DNA of 64,000 nt. Origin: JAMXLO01 sp963819855 (GTDB lineage Bacteria; Pseudomonadota; Alphaproteobacteria; Acetobacterales; Acetobacteraceae). The notes beneath the pieces were generated by a model that saw only the letters and a list, made by a program, of their open reading frames with translations, did no database searches and was not told where the DNA came from. Where the stretch lies: NCBI GenBank assembly GCA_963819855.1, contig CAWFYC010000019.1:27399-91398 (forward strand). The letters are read 5' to 3'. The position numbers were made by a program, and so were the translations under genes. Shown piece by piece: positions 1 to 8,048 of this stretch (the stretch's first letter is position 1; each line of letters opens with the position of its first letter).

Positions 1-499
1 GTGTCGTGGTGCCGTAGGACTGCAGCGCCTGCATCACGTCGGTGGCGAATACGCTCGCCGACTGGTTGATCTGGTCCGTGCTGAGCGAACCGCTCTGTAG
101 CATCGGGTCGATCTCAGCCGCCAGTTGCTGCGCCGCGCCGTTCATCGACCCGCCGTCGCCGCTGCCATCCGAGTGATGGTGGTGATGGTGGTGCACGGCC
201 CCCGGAGCCTGGTCGGATGCAGTCTGGCCGGTGGAGCTCGCCGTTGCGTCGGCGCGGGTTGCCGCTGAGGTCGTGGCCGTGCCGGCGTTGCTGCCGGGTT
301 GCGCGAACATCGCCTGTAGGTCGGCGGAGAACGCCTGCATGAACGCCGACACGTTGCTGTTGGCGGTGGGGGAGCCGGTGTTCGCGATGCTGCTGCTGGC
401 CGGATTTGCAGTCGCAGCGGTGGTGGCGGTCGCACCAGCCGTGGTCTGGTTCTGCCACGGCCACCAGTTCGAGTAGGCGCTGACGCCATTGATCGACAT
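1..499 (-). CDS. His-rich, Ser/Thr/Ala-rich hypothetical protein (3' end outside window)
   Basis: An uninterrupted frame runs from an ATG at 499 to the left edge, giving 166 residues with no stop, so the C-terminus is missing. The N-terminal half is low-complexity (Ala, Thr, Ser, Asn, Gln) and a run of seven histidines lies near residues 103-109. The remainder contains an amphipathic stretch around ALQSYG. There is no signal peptide or membrane segment. It lies downstream of, and on the same strand as, the DUF1217 gene (171 bp gap), so the two may be co-transcribed. I do not recognise the family. The His run could bind metal, but that is only inference. The frame is open across the whole edge, which supports it as coding. 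Confidence 0.6.
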   Translation of the reverse strand, partial: MSINGVSAYSNWWPWQNQTTAGATATTAATANPASSSIANTGSPTANSNVSAFMQAFSADLQAMFAQPGSNAGTATTSAATRADATASSTGQTASDQAPGAVHHHHHHHSDGSGDGGSMNGAAQQLAAEIDPMLQSGSLSTDQINQSASVFATDVMQALQSYGTTT

Positions 500-670
500 G
501 ATTGTCACTTTCTGTGGTGTGTCCATGACGTGTGCATCGCACGTGCCAGGATGAAACGGCCTGGATTCGCGCGGATCAGTGGTGCTGCACGATCCGACAC
601 TCGGTCATATTTGCCTCGTGGGGCGAAATCTGCCCGGCATTCGCGGCGGACGCGGGTCGGGTGACGGGAG

Positions 671-1549
671 TCACACCACCAAGCCGCTCGCCTGCACCGC
701 CAGGGTGGTCAGATCGGTGCCGCTGCCGCTCGCGCTGGATTGCGATTGCTGCTGCATGATCAGCAGGTACTGGTCGGTGATGCTGGTGACGAACTTCGGA
801 TCCTGGAACTTCGTCACATCGACGCGGGAGGACACCGCCTGCTCCTGGGCCGTGAGGTCCTGGAAGGCGACTTCCTCAGGAATGCCCAGCGCGGTCAGCA
901 CGACGGAGCGGTTTACCGAGTCGCCGAGAATATTATCCACCGACTTGATCGAACTCGCCTGACCGAGGAACGCCAACGCATTGGACAGACCGGGGGTCGC
1001 CTTCTCCAGCGACTGGCGCCACAGCACCTCGCTATAGCCGTTGGTCAGGGTCGACATCACCTGCGGGTTTTGCAGGGCGGCCAGACCATCGTTGGCGAAA
1101 TCGAAGCTCTTGGCCGTGTTCAGCAGGTTGGTGTCGTTGAGCTGATTGACCAGCGAGTCGCTCTGGCTGGGGTCGGACAGCAGTGCTTTCTGCGCCAGCG
1201 CCGGATACTGGATGTAGCTGGATAGATTGTTAGCGGTCAGCAGCACCTTCATAACGTTGGGATTTTGCGGCGCGGTCTGGATGTCCTTGGCGTTGGCGAC
1301 GCCGGCCTGGAACGCCGCGATGTCGCGCTCGACCTGAGGGGTCTTCGCCTCTTGGGCGACGTCGACGGTCTCGTTCGCCTGAGCGAGCTTCAGGTCGGTA
1401 AGTGGATTGCCGGTGGAGACCGCGGTCGTTGCGTTGGTAGTGCTGGCACCGTTGTACAGCGTGTTGAGCATGGCAGTGGCGATGTCGGACGTGGAGGAAC
1501 TGTCGCCGAAGAGCAGGCTGTAGTCGATGCCGCTGATGATGGCGCTCAC
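671..1549 (-). CDS. DUF1217 family protein
   Basis: A 292-residue protein starting MSAIISGIDY. Residues about 75-270 fit the DUF1217 pattern: repeated helical units in which NPNVMKVLL, NDTNLLNTAKSF, NPQVMSTLTNGY and DPKFVTSITDQYLL each follow a 'decide, lose, step' spacing. The family is common in Alphaproteobacteria and often sits next to flagellar rod genes, and some members are annotated as flagellar-associated. Here no flagellar gene is visible; the neighbours are a His-rich protein downstream and a divergently transcribed cyclase upstream (182 bp gap). The first 60 residues are Ser/Thr/Asn-rich, as in the adjacent His-rich protein. The family call is from pattern memory and the role is unknown. 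Confidence 0.65.
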   Translation of the reverse strand: MSAIISGIDYSLLFGDSSSTSDIATAMLNTLYNGASTTNATTAVSTGNPLTDLKLAQANETVDVAQEAKTPQVERDIAAFQAGVANAKDIQTAPQNPNVMKVLLTANNLSSYIQYPALAQKALLSDPSQSDSLVNQLNDTNLLNTAKSFDFANDGLAALQNPQVMSTLTNGYSEVLWRQSLEKATPGLSNALAFLGQASSIKSVDNILGDSVNRSVVLTALGIPEEVAFQDLTAQEQAVSSRVDVTKFQDPKFVTSITDQYLLIMQQQSQSSASGSGTDLTTLAVQASGLVV

Positions 1550-1731
1550 GAAGAGCCTCCGTTGCCTGATGACGGCAGAATGGCACGTCGGGATTAATCT
1601 TTGCTTTCCGAATGGAGGTGAACACGCTCCGGCATGCGGGTTCCGTGTCTGGTTGGAGCGATCGCCAAGGTACCCGGTAAGAGGGATTGCGTGGCGCCCC
1701 GCCTTCGTAGAATCTCCTCCCTGGAAGGTTC

Positions 1732-3552
1732 ATGATCTCAGGAGATTACAAACCGCCGGCTCCGGCGCGAGCCGGTGGCAAGCAAAAGATTGAACGGCGG
1801 CTCGCCGCGATCTTCGGCGCCGATATTCTCGGCTACAGCGCGCTCATGGGGCGCGCCGAGGAGGAGACGCATCGGCGGGTGGGCGCAGAAGTGGACCGGA
1901 TGTTCCGCGAGATCAAGCGATCGCATGGGCGGGTGTTCACCTTCGCGGGCGACGGCGTGATGGCCGAGTTTCCCAGCGCGGTCGAGGCGCTGAAATGCGC
2001 GCTGCGCATCCAGGGCGATACCGGACGGCGCAACACCGGGGTCCCGCCCGAGGACTGGATTCTGTTCCGTATTGGGATCAACTCGGGCGAGATCGTGGTG
2101 CAGGGCGACCGCACCGGCGGCACCACGGTCAATGTCGCCGCGCGTCTGGAGGCGCTTGCCGAGCCGGGCGGCATCAGCCTGTCGGGCGTGGTATTCGACC
2201 AGGTGCAACGAATCGTTGCCGCCCAGTACGAGCCTGCCGGCGAGCGGCGCCTCAAGAACATTCGTGATCCGGTGCTGGTCTACGCCATCCCCGCGTCAGC
2301 CTGCGCGTCCGGGATCACCATGCCGGCGGCGCCCCCGAAGAGCGAGCCGGAAGCGACGGCGACGGAGTTCAGCAAGCAACCCGCGATCGCGGTGCTGCCG
2401 TTCCGCAGTTATGGCTCGAGCGACGAACCGTTCACCGACGGCTTGACCGAGGAACTGATCAACGCGCTGTCACGCTGGCGCAGCTTTCCGGTGATCGCCC
2501 GCAACTCCGTGTTCGCCCATCGCGGGCGCGATATCGACGTGCGCGTGATCGGCCGCGATCTCGGTGCACGCTACATCGTGAGCGGCAGCGTGCAGCGGCA
2601 GGGCGAACGGGTGCGCGTGAACCTGGATCTGGTCGATGTCGAGACCGCGGAAAACCTGTTGAGCGAACAGCACGAGCATGCATCGGCGGATCCGTTCGCG
2701 TTGCAGGACGAGCTGGTGAGCGCAATCGCAGGGGTGCTGGCGCCGGAGGTTCTGAAGCTGGAACGCGAGCGCGCGGTGCTTCGGCCACCGACTGAAGCCG
2801 GCGTGTACGACCTCTATGAACGCGGCATGTGGCACCGTTATCGCAACACCCGCGAGGACCTGGAAGCCGCCGAAGCGCTGTTCCGGGAGGCGCTGGAAAT
2901 TGACCCCGGCTACGCGCGGGCGACCGCCGCGCTCAGCCTGTGCCGCAACTTCGCTGCGATCAGCCGCTGGGTGCCGGATGTCCGGGCCGCGTTCGCCGAG
3001 TCATTAACCCTGGCGCGTCGCGCTGTCGCCGACGACCCACGCGATCCGCACGCACATTTTGCGCTGGGCGTTGCCTGCATGAACGAACGGCGGATGCCGG
3101 AGGCGATCGCCGAACTGCGTGAGGCGATTCGGCTCAACCCAAGCCACGCCTTCGCGCACGCCAATCTCGGCCAGGTGTTCAATTACCTCAATCAGCCCGA
3201 TGATGGGCTGGCAGAGGTCGAGTTGGCATTGCGCCTCAATCCCCACGATCCGCGGCGCTTCATGTGGCTCCCTTATCTGGCTGCGAGCCACTATCTCGCC
3301 GGCCGTAACAAGGAGTGCCTCGCGGTCTGCGAACAGGCCCTGGTGGCAAACCCCGGTTATCCGCTTGCCGTACGCTACATGGTTGCGGCGCTGGGCCAGC
3401 TTGGCCTGGCGGCGCAGGCTCAGCCGTTGCTGCCGCTGTTGCGCAAGATCGATGGCGGATACGCCGGAACGGAGACAATGTGGCGTCGCCTATTCGTGCC
3501 CGAAGCTGCGGACCACCTGCTCGAGGGATGCCGTCGCGCCGGTTTCGCCTGA
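1732..3552 (+). CDS. Class III nucleotide cyclase with TolB-like and TPR domains
   Basis: 606 residues. An adenylate/guanylate cyclase catalytic domain spans about 20-185. Both metal-binding aspartates are present (D31 in GADILGYS and D74 in AGDGV), as are the Asn and Arg of NVAARLE (134-140), so it looks catalytically competent. Residues about 217-345 form a TolB/FlgO-like N-terminal domain starting AIAVLPF. The rest, to about 590, is TPR repeats (for example LNPSHAFAHANLGQVF). This architecture is widespread in Alphaproteobacteria; the cyclase probably makes cAMP or another cyclic nucleotide in response to a signal relayed by the other domains. No membrane segment is evident. It is followed by a convergent exported protein and then a hydroxyacid dehydrogenase. 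Start: ATG with GGAAGG just upstream. Confidence 0.85.
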   Translation: MISGDYKPPAPARAGGKQKIERRLAAIFGADILGYSALMGRAEEETHRRVGAEVDRMFREIKRSHGRVFTFAGDGVMAEFPSAVEALKCALRIQGDTGRRNTGVPPEDWILFRIGINSGEIVVQGDRTGGTTVNVAARLEALAEPGGISLSGVVFDQVQRIVAAQYEPAGERRLKNIRDPVLVYAIPASACASGITMPAAPPKSEPEATATEFSKQPAIAVLPFRSYGSSDEPFTDGLTEELINALSRWRSFPVIARNSVFAHRGRDIDVRVIGRDLGARYIVSGSVQRQGERVRVNLDLVDVETAENLLSEQHEHASADPFALQDELVSAIAGVLAPEVLKLERERAVLRPPTEAGVYDLYERGMWHRYRNTREDLEAAEALFREALEIDPGYARATAALSLCRNFAAISRWVPDVRAAFAESLTLARRAVADDPRDPHAHFALGVACMNERRMPEAIAELREAIRLNPSHAFAHANLGQVFNYLNQPDDGLAEVELALRLNPHDPRRFMWLPYLAASHYLAGRNKECLAVCEQALVANPGYPLAVRYMVAALGQLGLAAQAQPLLPLLRKIDGGYAGTETMWRRLFVPEAADHLLEGCRRAGFA

Positions 3553-3565
3553 CCGCGGGTGCCGA

Positions 3566-4024
3566 CTACCCCTCGCCGCCGCCATCCCTGCCGGGGTTGG
3601 GCGGGAATTGCAGTTGGCGGATCGGCATGTTGGGAGCCTGCACCAGGATCGTCGGCGGTATGCCGCCCTTGACCGGCAGCAGATAGGTGATCATGGCGCC
3701 GTCTGACCGCTTGCGGACGATGCCAGGGAACTTCGACGGCGTAACAGTCGCCGCACCGACGGTTAGCCGTTTGAACAGCGCATTGGCCGCCTGTTCGCCG
3801 CCTGGCAGCTCGCGCACCATTTTGGATGTCAGCCCGACCGGTTTGCCACCGGGCAGCAGGACATCGGCGAGCGTCTCACCTGTCTTGGCCGGCGGGACTT
3901 CGACGGCCGCGTCGTCTGCCCTGGCGGGCGCCGAGATGGCTACCGCCGTTCCGCCGGCGGCGAGCCCGATCAGCAGGAGCGTGATACCGGCAGACCCGCC
4001 GAAATGGGAGCGATTGTTTACCAT
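3566..4024 (-). CDS. Small exported hypothetical protein
   Basis: 152 residues from the ATG at 4024, chosen because GGGGGAA lies about 10 nt upstream and because the protein then begins with a good signal peptide: a positive start, the hydrophobic stretch ITLLLIGLAAGG, then a cleavage-like APARADD. The frame can be extended to 4102, but that adds residues unlike a leader. The mature part (about 115 residues) is rich in Pro, Gly and Val, has no cysteines or evident motif, and ends in a Gly/Glu tail. It converges on the cyclase gene with 13 bp between the stops. No family recognised; a periplasmic location is inferred from the leader. Confidence 0.6.
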   Translation of the reverse strand: MVNNRSHFGGSAGITLLLIGLAAGGTAVAISAPARADDAAVEVPPAKTGETLADVLLPGGKPVGLTSKMVRELPGGEQAANALFKRLTVGAATVTPSKFPGIVRKRSDGAMITYLLPVKGGIPPTILVQAPNMPIRQLQFPPNPGRDGGGEG

Positions 4025-4130
4025 GTAATGCGTTCCCCCGTTTTGCTGCAAACCCAATGGGATCTTGCAGACCGCGTAGTACTGACATTGATTTAGTGTC
4101 ATGTCGATATTCGGTCAATCAACGCGATCC

Positions 4131-4249
4131 TCAACACGGAGGACGCATCGAGGGTCACAGTGGGCGACGTAGAACGGTATAAATGCCCGCGCTTCCGCCA
4201 AAATAAACCTCCGTGGCTCTCAGTGGCCCTCGATCGTCGTCCGTGTTGA
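4131..4249. repeat. Imperfect 29-bp inverted repeat (MITE-like)
   Basis: The arm at 4131-4161 (beginning TCAACACGGA) and the arm at 4221-4249 are reverse complements apart from two or three mismatches and single-base bulges, and flank about 60 bp of more AT-rich DNA. The element occupies the middle of the 297-bp gap between a leftward exported protein and a rightward dehydrogenase. It could be a non-autonomous mobile element or a large regulatory hairpin. No target-site duplication was identified. Confidence 0.5.
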
Positions 4250-4321
4250 ATCCTTCTTGCGGAGCGGTCGCTTGACAACCAACTCATGGGCTTCATCATC
4301 CCGTCATCCGGGGAGAAGTCC

Positions 4322-5539
4322 ATGTCCGCGCTCGATCGTTGCCTGAACGTCTATGACCTGCGTGCCGCCGCGAAGCGCCGCCTGCCCAGGGCCGTGTTCG
4401 AATTCGTCGATCGGGGCAGCGAAGACGGCATCGCGGTCGCCAACAACCGCAACGCATTCGAGCGTATCAAGCTGCGCCACCGTGCGCTGGTGGACGTCTC
4501 CGGCCGCACCATGAACACGACGCTGTTCGGCAAGCCGGTGTCGCTGCCGATGGCGATCGCGCCCACCGGCGCCGCGGGTCTGTGCTGGCACGAGGGCGAA
4601 CTGGAACTGGCGAAGGCTGCCGCCAAGGCGAAAATCCCGTTCACGCTGGCGACCGGCGCGATGACCTCGATGGAGAAGATCGCCCAGGAGGCAGGGCCAG
4701 GTGTGGGCGGCCGGCTGTGGTTCCAGCTCTATGTCTGGAACAAGCGGGAGATGTCATATCAGCTCATCGATCGGGCGCATCGCGCCGGGTTCGAGGCGCT
4801 GATCGTTACCGTCGATACCATCGTGCCGCCGAACCGCGAATACAACACCCACAACGGCTTCCTGCTGCCGTTCACGCCGAACCTGACCTTCACGCTGGAT
4901 ATCATGCGCCATCCGGTGTGGTTCACCAATGTGCTGATGAAGTATTTCACCACCATCGGCATGCCGCGCAACGAGAACTACCCGGACGAGTACAAGCGGC
5001 TGTCGCGCAGCGACCCCAACACGCATGAGCTGACGCGGCAGGATTCGCTCGATTGGGATGACATCAAGATCTTCCGCGACAAGTGGCCTGGCATCCTGAT
5101 GATCAAGGGCATCAACCGACCGGACGATGCGCTGAAGGCGATCGAGTACGGCGTCGATGGCATCGTGGTGTCGAATCACGGCGGGCGGAACATGGACAGC
5201 GTGGTGGCCTCGCTCGACGTGCTGCCGGAGATCGCCGAGGCGGTGGGCGACCGGCTGACGGTCATTTTGGATTCGGGTGTACGGCGCGGGTCCGACATCG
5301 CGAAGGCGCTGGCGCTGGGGGCGAAGGCGGTGCTGACCGGGCGCGCCACGCTGTATGGCACTGCGGTCGGCGGCGAGGCGGGTGCGTTCAAGGCGATCAA
5401 TCTGATCAGAAACGAGCTCGACAAGACGATGGCCTATACCGGGTGCCGTTCGGTCGAAGAGCTCACCACCGACATCTTCTTCGGCGGACGCCAGGGGAAC
5501 CGGCTGTACGAGCGGGTGATGGATACCGCCGAACTCTGA
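4322..5539 (+). CDS. FMN-dependent alpha-hydroxy acid dehydrogenase (LldD-like), copy 1
   Basis: 405 residues. It has the full-length FMN hydroxyacid dehydrogenase/oxidase barrel: the N-terminal motif (A)KRRLPRAVFEFVDRGSED, the FMN-binding APTGAAGL segment, FQLYVW, and the active-site SNHGGRNMDS with catalytic His near residue 286, then DSGVRRGSDIAKALALGAKAV. The family oxidises L-lactate, glycolate, mandelate or similar acids. The usual GGRQLD is GGRNMD here and the barrel lid differs, so the substrate may not be lactate. Start: ATG at 4322 with GGGGAGAAG immediately upstream; an ATG at 4286 lacks this. A paralogue lies at 8049-9230, about five residues shorter in one loop. Confidence 0.85.
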   Translation: MSALDRCLNVYDLRAAAKRRLPRAVFEFVDRGSEDGIAVANNRNAFERIKLRHRALVDVSGRTMNTTLFGKPVSLPMAIAPTGAAGLCWHEGELELAKAAAKAKIPFTLATGAMTSMEKIAQEAGPGVGGRLWFQLYVWNKREMSYQLIDRAHRAGFEALIVTVDTIVPPNREYNTHNGFLLPFTPNLTFTLDIMRHPVWFTNVLMKYFTTIGMPRNENYPDEYKRLSRSDPNTHELTRQDSLDWDDIKIFRDKWPGILMIKGINRPDDALKAIEYGVDGIVVSNHGGRNMDSVVASLDVLPEIAEAVGDRLTVILDSGVRRGSDIAKALALGAKAVLTGRATLYGTAVGGEAGAFKAINLIRNELDKTMAYTGCRSVEELTTDIFFGGRQGNRLYERVMDTAEL

Positions 5540-5542
5540 CAC

Positions 5543-5568
5543 CGGCCCTAGCCACCGGCTAAGGGCCG
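5543..5568. terminator. Bidirectional hairpin between convergent genes
   Basis: CGGCCCTAGCC pairs with GGCTAAGGGCCG around a 3-nt ACC loop with one bulged base. It fills the 43-bp space between the stop of the dehydrogenase (plus strand) and the stop of the PEP-CTERM gene (minus strand). There is no clear T-run, so termination efficiency is uncertain. Confidence 0.55.
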
Positions 5569-5582
5569 TGGCCTGCCGTTGT

Positions 5583-6068
5583 TCAGGGCAGTTTTGTCAC
5601 TCTGCGCCGTACAGCGAACAAAGCGACCATGCCCAGGCCCAGCAGCGCCGCCGAGGCGGGCTCGGGAGCTGCCACCTGCACGAACGAATTGGGAAAGCCG
5701 AAGCTCCCCATTGCGGCCTGATAGGTGCCGTACTGATCCAGGTCGGCGGCCGGCACGAACTTGTCTTGTACGGTCGGGACGCCGGGGACGGGGTTGATCG
5801 TTATCTGCACATCGGCGAAGCCCGGGTTCAATGGGGACGCTGTGATGAAGTCGACCGATGTCGCCGGGTGAAGCGAATTGTTGAACGCGAGGGCGGACCC
5901 CGGCACCGGTGTGTCGGACGTGATGAAGCCGGGCGAGTCATAAGTGAAGAAGACGAAGTCAGCGGTCGGGTTGATCACCGAATAGATCACGAAGGCATTC
6001 GCCGGTAATGGCGCGGTCGCAGCCAGAAGGCCAAAGGCGGATGCTAACAGCGTCGTTCGCATGAGCAT
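5583..6068 (-). CDS. PEP-CTERM sorting-signal secreted protein
   Basis: 161 residues from the ATG at 6068, preceded by GGAGACA at 8-nt spacing. The N-terminus is a signal peptide (LLASAFGLLAATAPLPANA). The C-terminus carries the tripartite PEP-CTERM signal: APEPASAALLGLG, a hydrophobic helix, then RRRVTKLP. Such proteins are exported and processed by an exosortase, usually in organisms that make extracellular polysaccharide. No exosortase gene is in the window. The mature domain (about 110 residues, Thr/Phe/Asp-rich, beta-like) is not recognised. It is divergent from the winged-helix regulator that starts at 6251. Confidence 0.8.
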   Translation of the reverse strand: MLMRTTLLASAFGLLAATAPLPANAFVIYSVINPTADFVFFTYDSPGFITSDTPVPGSALAFNNSLHPATSVDFITASPLNPGFADVQITINPVPGVPTVQDKFVPAADLDQYGTYQAAMGSFGFPNSFVQVAAPEPASAALLGLGMVALFAVRRRVTKLP

Positions 6069-6250
6069 TGCGTTGTCTCCGTTGGGTGGCGTGCCCAAGC
6101 GAGCGGTCGGTCGCCGCGAATCCGCAATGCAATGCGCCGGAATTCCTAGGAAAAATTGCGAAATCGAGCGATAGCAATCACTTGGCGCATCTCGGCATCG
6201 CCCCTCCGGTGGCGCGGTGTTACGATTTGCGTGGCCATCGGAGGCAGGAT

Positions 6251-7990
6251 GTGTCCACGCTCGCCTCGATAGATACGTTCGAGTTCGAGGACTTCCGCCT
6301 CGATTTGCGGAGCCGCAGGCTGTTGCGCAGAGATGAACACGGAGCATTCGTGCCGGTCACGATCGGCTCGCGCGCATTCGAGATGCTCGCGTTGTTGGTC
6401 ACCCGGGCGAACGAGCTGGTCTCCAGGCAGGAAATAATGGCCGCCGTCTGGCCCGCGGCGGCGGTCGAGGAGAGCAACCTGACGGTGCAACTGGCAGCGC
6501 TGCGCCGGCTGCTCGATGCGGCGCGGCCCGACGGAAGCTGCATACAGACAGTGCCGGGCAGAGGCTATCGCTTCGTCGCGACCGTCGTGCCCGTGGCATC
6601 GGATGCCGAAGCGGCCCCGATCAATGCTCCGTCTGCCGCTGCGGTGTCCGCGGCGCCGCGACGGCGCATGACCCGTTCTGTCGGTGTCGTTCTGGGGTTG
6701 ATCGGCCTCGCCGCCGTGGGCTGGGCCGCCTTCCGGGCGGACCTTCTCGGCGATCTCCGCGACCGCACGGCCCGGCCCAGCCTGTCCATCGTCGTGCTGC
6801 CGTTCGCCAACGTGAGCAGCGATCCCGAGCAGGAGTATTTCGCCGACGCGATCACCGACGATCTGACCACCGACCTCTCGCGTATCGCGGGTAGCGTGGT
6901 GATCGCCCACAGCACGGCGCAGAGCTATCGGAGCAGGGCGGTCGATGTGCGGCAAATCGGCCGTGACCTCGATGTCCGCTATGTGCTCGAGGGCAGCGTG
7001 CGCCGGATGGGCGACCAGGTGGAGGTGAACGCCCAGTTGCTCGACGCAGAGAGCGGCTCCCACGTGTGGGCGGATCGCTTCGAGACCGATCGCCGCGACA
7101 TTGCCGCGGCGCAGAGCGATGTCACCGGCCGCCTCGCCCGAACACTGCATCTGGAACTCGTCGAGGCTGCCGGGCGGCGGATCGAGCGCGCCAAGAATGC
7201 CAGTCCGGACGCCGACGATCTGGTCATGCGCGGCTGGGACCTCTGGTTTCGCCCGCTGTCGGCGACCACGCACGCGGAAGCGGCGAGCGCTTTCGAGCGT
7301 GCGATGGAGATCGATCCGGCCAACGTCGATGCAAAGCTCGGGGTGGCGACGATACTGATCTCGAATGTCGGCACCGGATTGAGCCACGCGACCAGCCAGG
7401 ACGGTGCGCGGGCCGAACGGCTGCTCATGGAGGCAATCGAGCAGAATCCCGACAGTTCCCGCGTCTATGAGGCGCTCGGCACGCTGCGCCGGATCCAGAA
7501 CCGGCTGGACGAGTCGCGGATCGAGCTGGCGAGGGCGATCACTCTGGATCGCAACAACGCTCATGCGCTGCTGCAGTTGGGCGAGACGTTGATGTTCCTG
7601 GGCCGGCCGGCGGAAGCAATTCCGGTCATCGAGAGTTCCATCCGACTCGATCCGCGCGATCCCAACTCGGCTTTTGGCGACTGGGCGCTCGGGGCCTGCG
7701 AGCTTCTGCTCGGCCATACCGATAAGGCGGCCGAACTACTGCTGCGGGCCCGCGCCGGGAACCCGCGGGTGTATTTCTTCCAGCTTTATCTCGCCGGTGC
7801 CCTCGGGGTGCGCGGCGATACCGATCAGGCGCGGGCCGCGGTGGCGGAAGCGCGCAGGCTCAAGCCGGAGGTGAGTTCGTTGGCCCGCTGGAAAGCGGTT
7901 CAACCGTGGATCGGCAATCCGCCGCTGATGGCGCTGCGCGAAGAGACACTGGACCGCGGCCTGCGCAATGCCGGCATGCCGGCCGACTGA
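6251..7990 (+). CDS. Winged-helix (CadC/OmpR-type) regulator with TolB-like and TPR domains
   Basis: 579 residues starting at the GTG at 6251, with GGAGG 6 nt upstream. An upstream ATG at 6068 would overlap the divergent PEP-CTERM gene and lacks such a site. Residues about 8-108 are a winged-helix DNA-binding domain (LALLVTRANELVSRQEIM ... TVPGRGYRFVATV). A single membrane segment lies near 140-160 (VVLGLIGLAAVGWAAF). A TolB/FlgO-like domain follows (about 175-305, beginning SIVVLPFANVSSDPEQEYFADAI), then TPR repeats to the end. The layout suggests a membrane-anchored regulator: DNA binding in the cytoplasm, sensing outside. It ends 58 bp before a second hydroxyacid dehydrogenase, a likely target gene (inference). 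The TolB and TPR parts resemble the cyclase at 1732. Confidence 0.8.
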   Translation: MSTLASIDTFEFEDFRLDLRSRRLLRRDEHGAFVPVTIGSRAFEMLALLVTRANELVSRQEIMAAVWPAAAVEESNLTVQLAALRRLLDAARPDGSCIQTVPGRGYRFVATVVPVASDAEAAPINAPSAAAVSAAPRRRMTRSVGVVLGLIGLAAVGWAAFRADLLGDLRDRTARPSLSIVVLPFANVSSDPEQEYFADAITDDLTTDLSRIAGSVVIAHSTAQSYRSRAVDVRQIGRDLDVRYVLEGSVRRMGDQVEVNAQLLDAESGSHVWADRFETDRRDIAAAQSDVTGRLARTLHLELVEAAGRRIERAKNASPDADDLVMRGWDLWFRPLSATTHAEAASAFERAMEIDPANVDAKLGVATILISNVGTGLSHATSQDGARAERLLMEAIEQNPDSSRVYEALGTLRRIQNRLDESRIELARAITLDRNNAHALLQLGETLMFLGRPAEAIPVIESSIRLDPRDPNSAFGDWALGACELLLGHTDKAAELLLRARAGNPRVYFFQLYLAGALGVRGDTDQARAAVAEARRLKPEVSSLARWKAVQPWIGNPPLMALREETLDRGLRNAGMPAD

Positions 7991-8048
7991 TGCAGCGCAT
8001 GGCATATCGCCCTATACCTTCGCGCAAGCGGAGGAGGAGCGTGAGCGG

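Noticed and set aside
1581..1605. TGGCACG followed by TTTGCT upstream of the cyclase gene
   Set aside because: GG to GC spacing is 19 bases, far from the required 10; an alternative GG at correct spacing lacks CAC.
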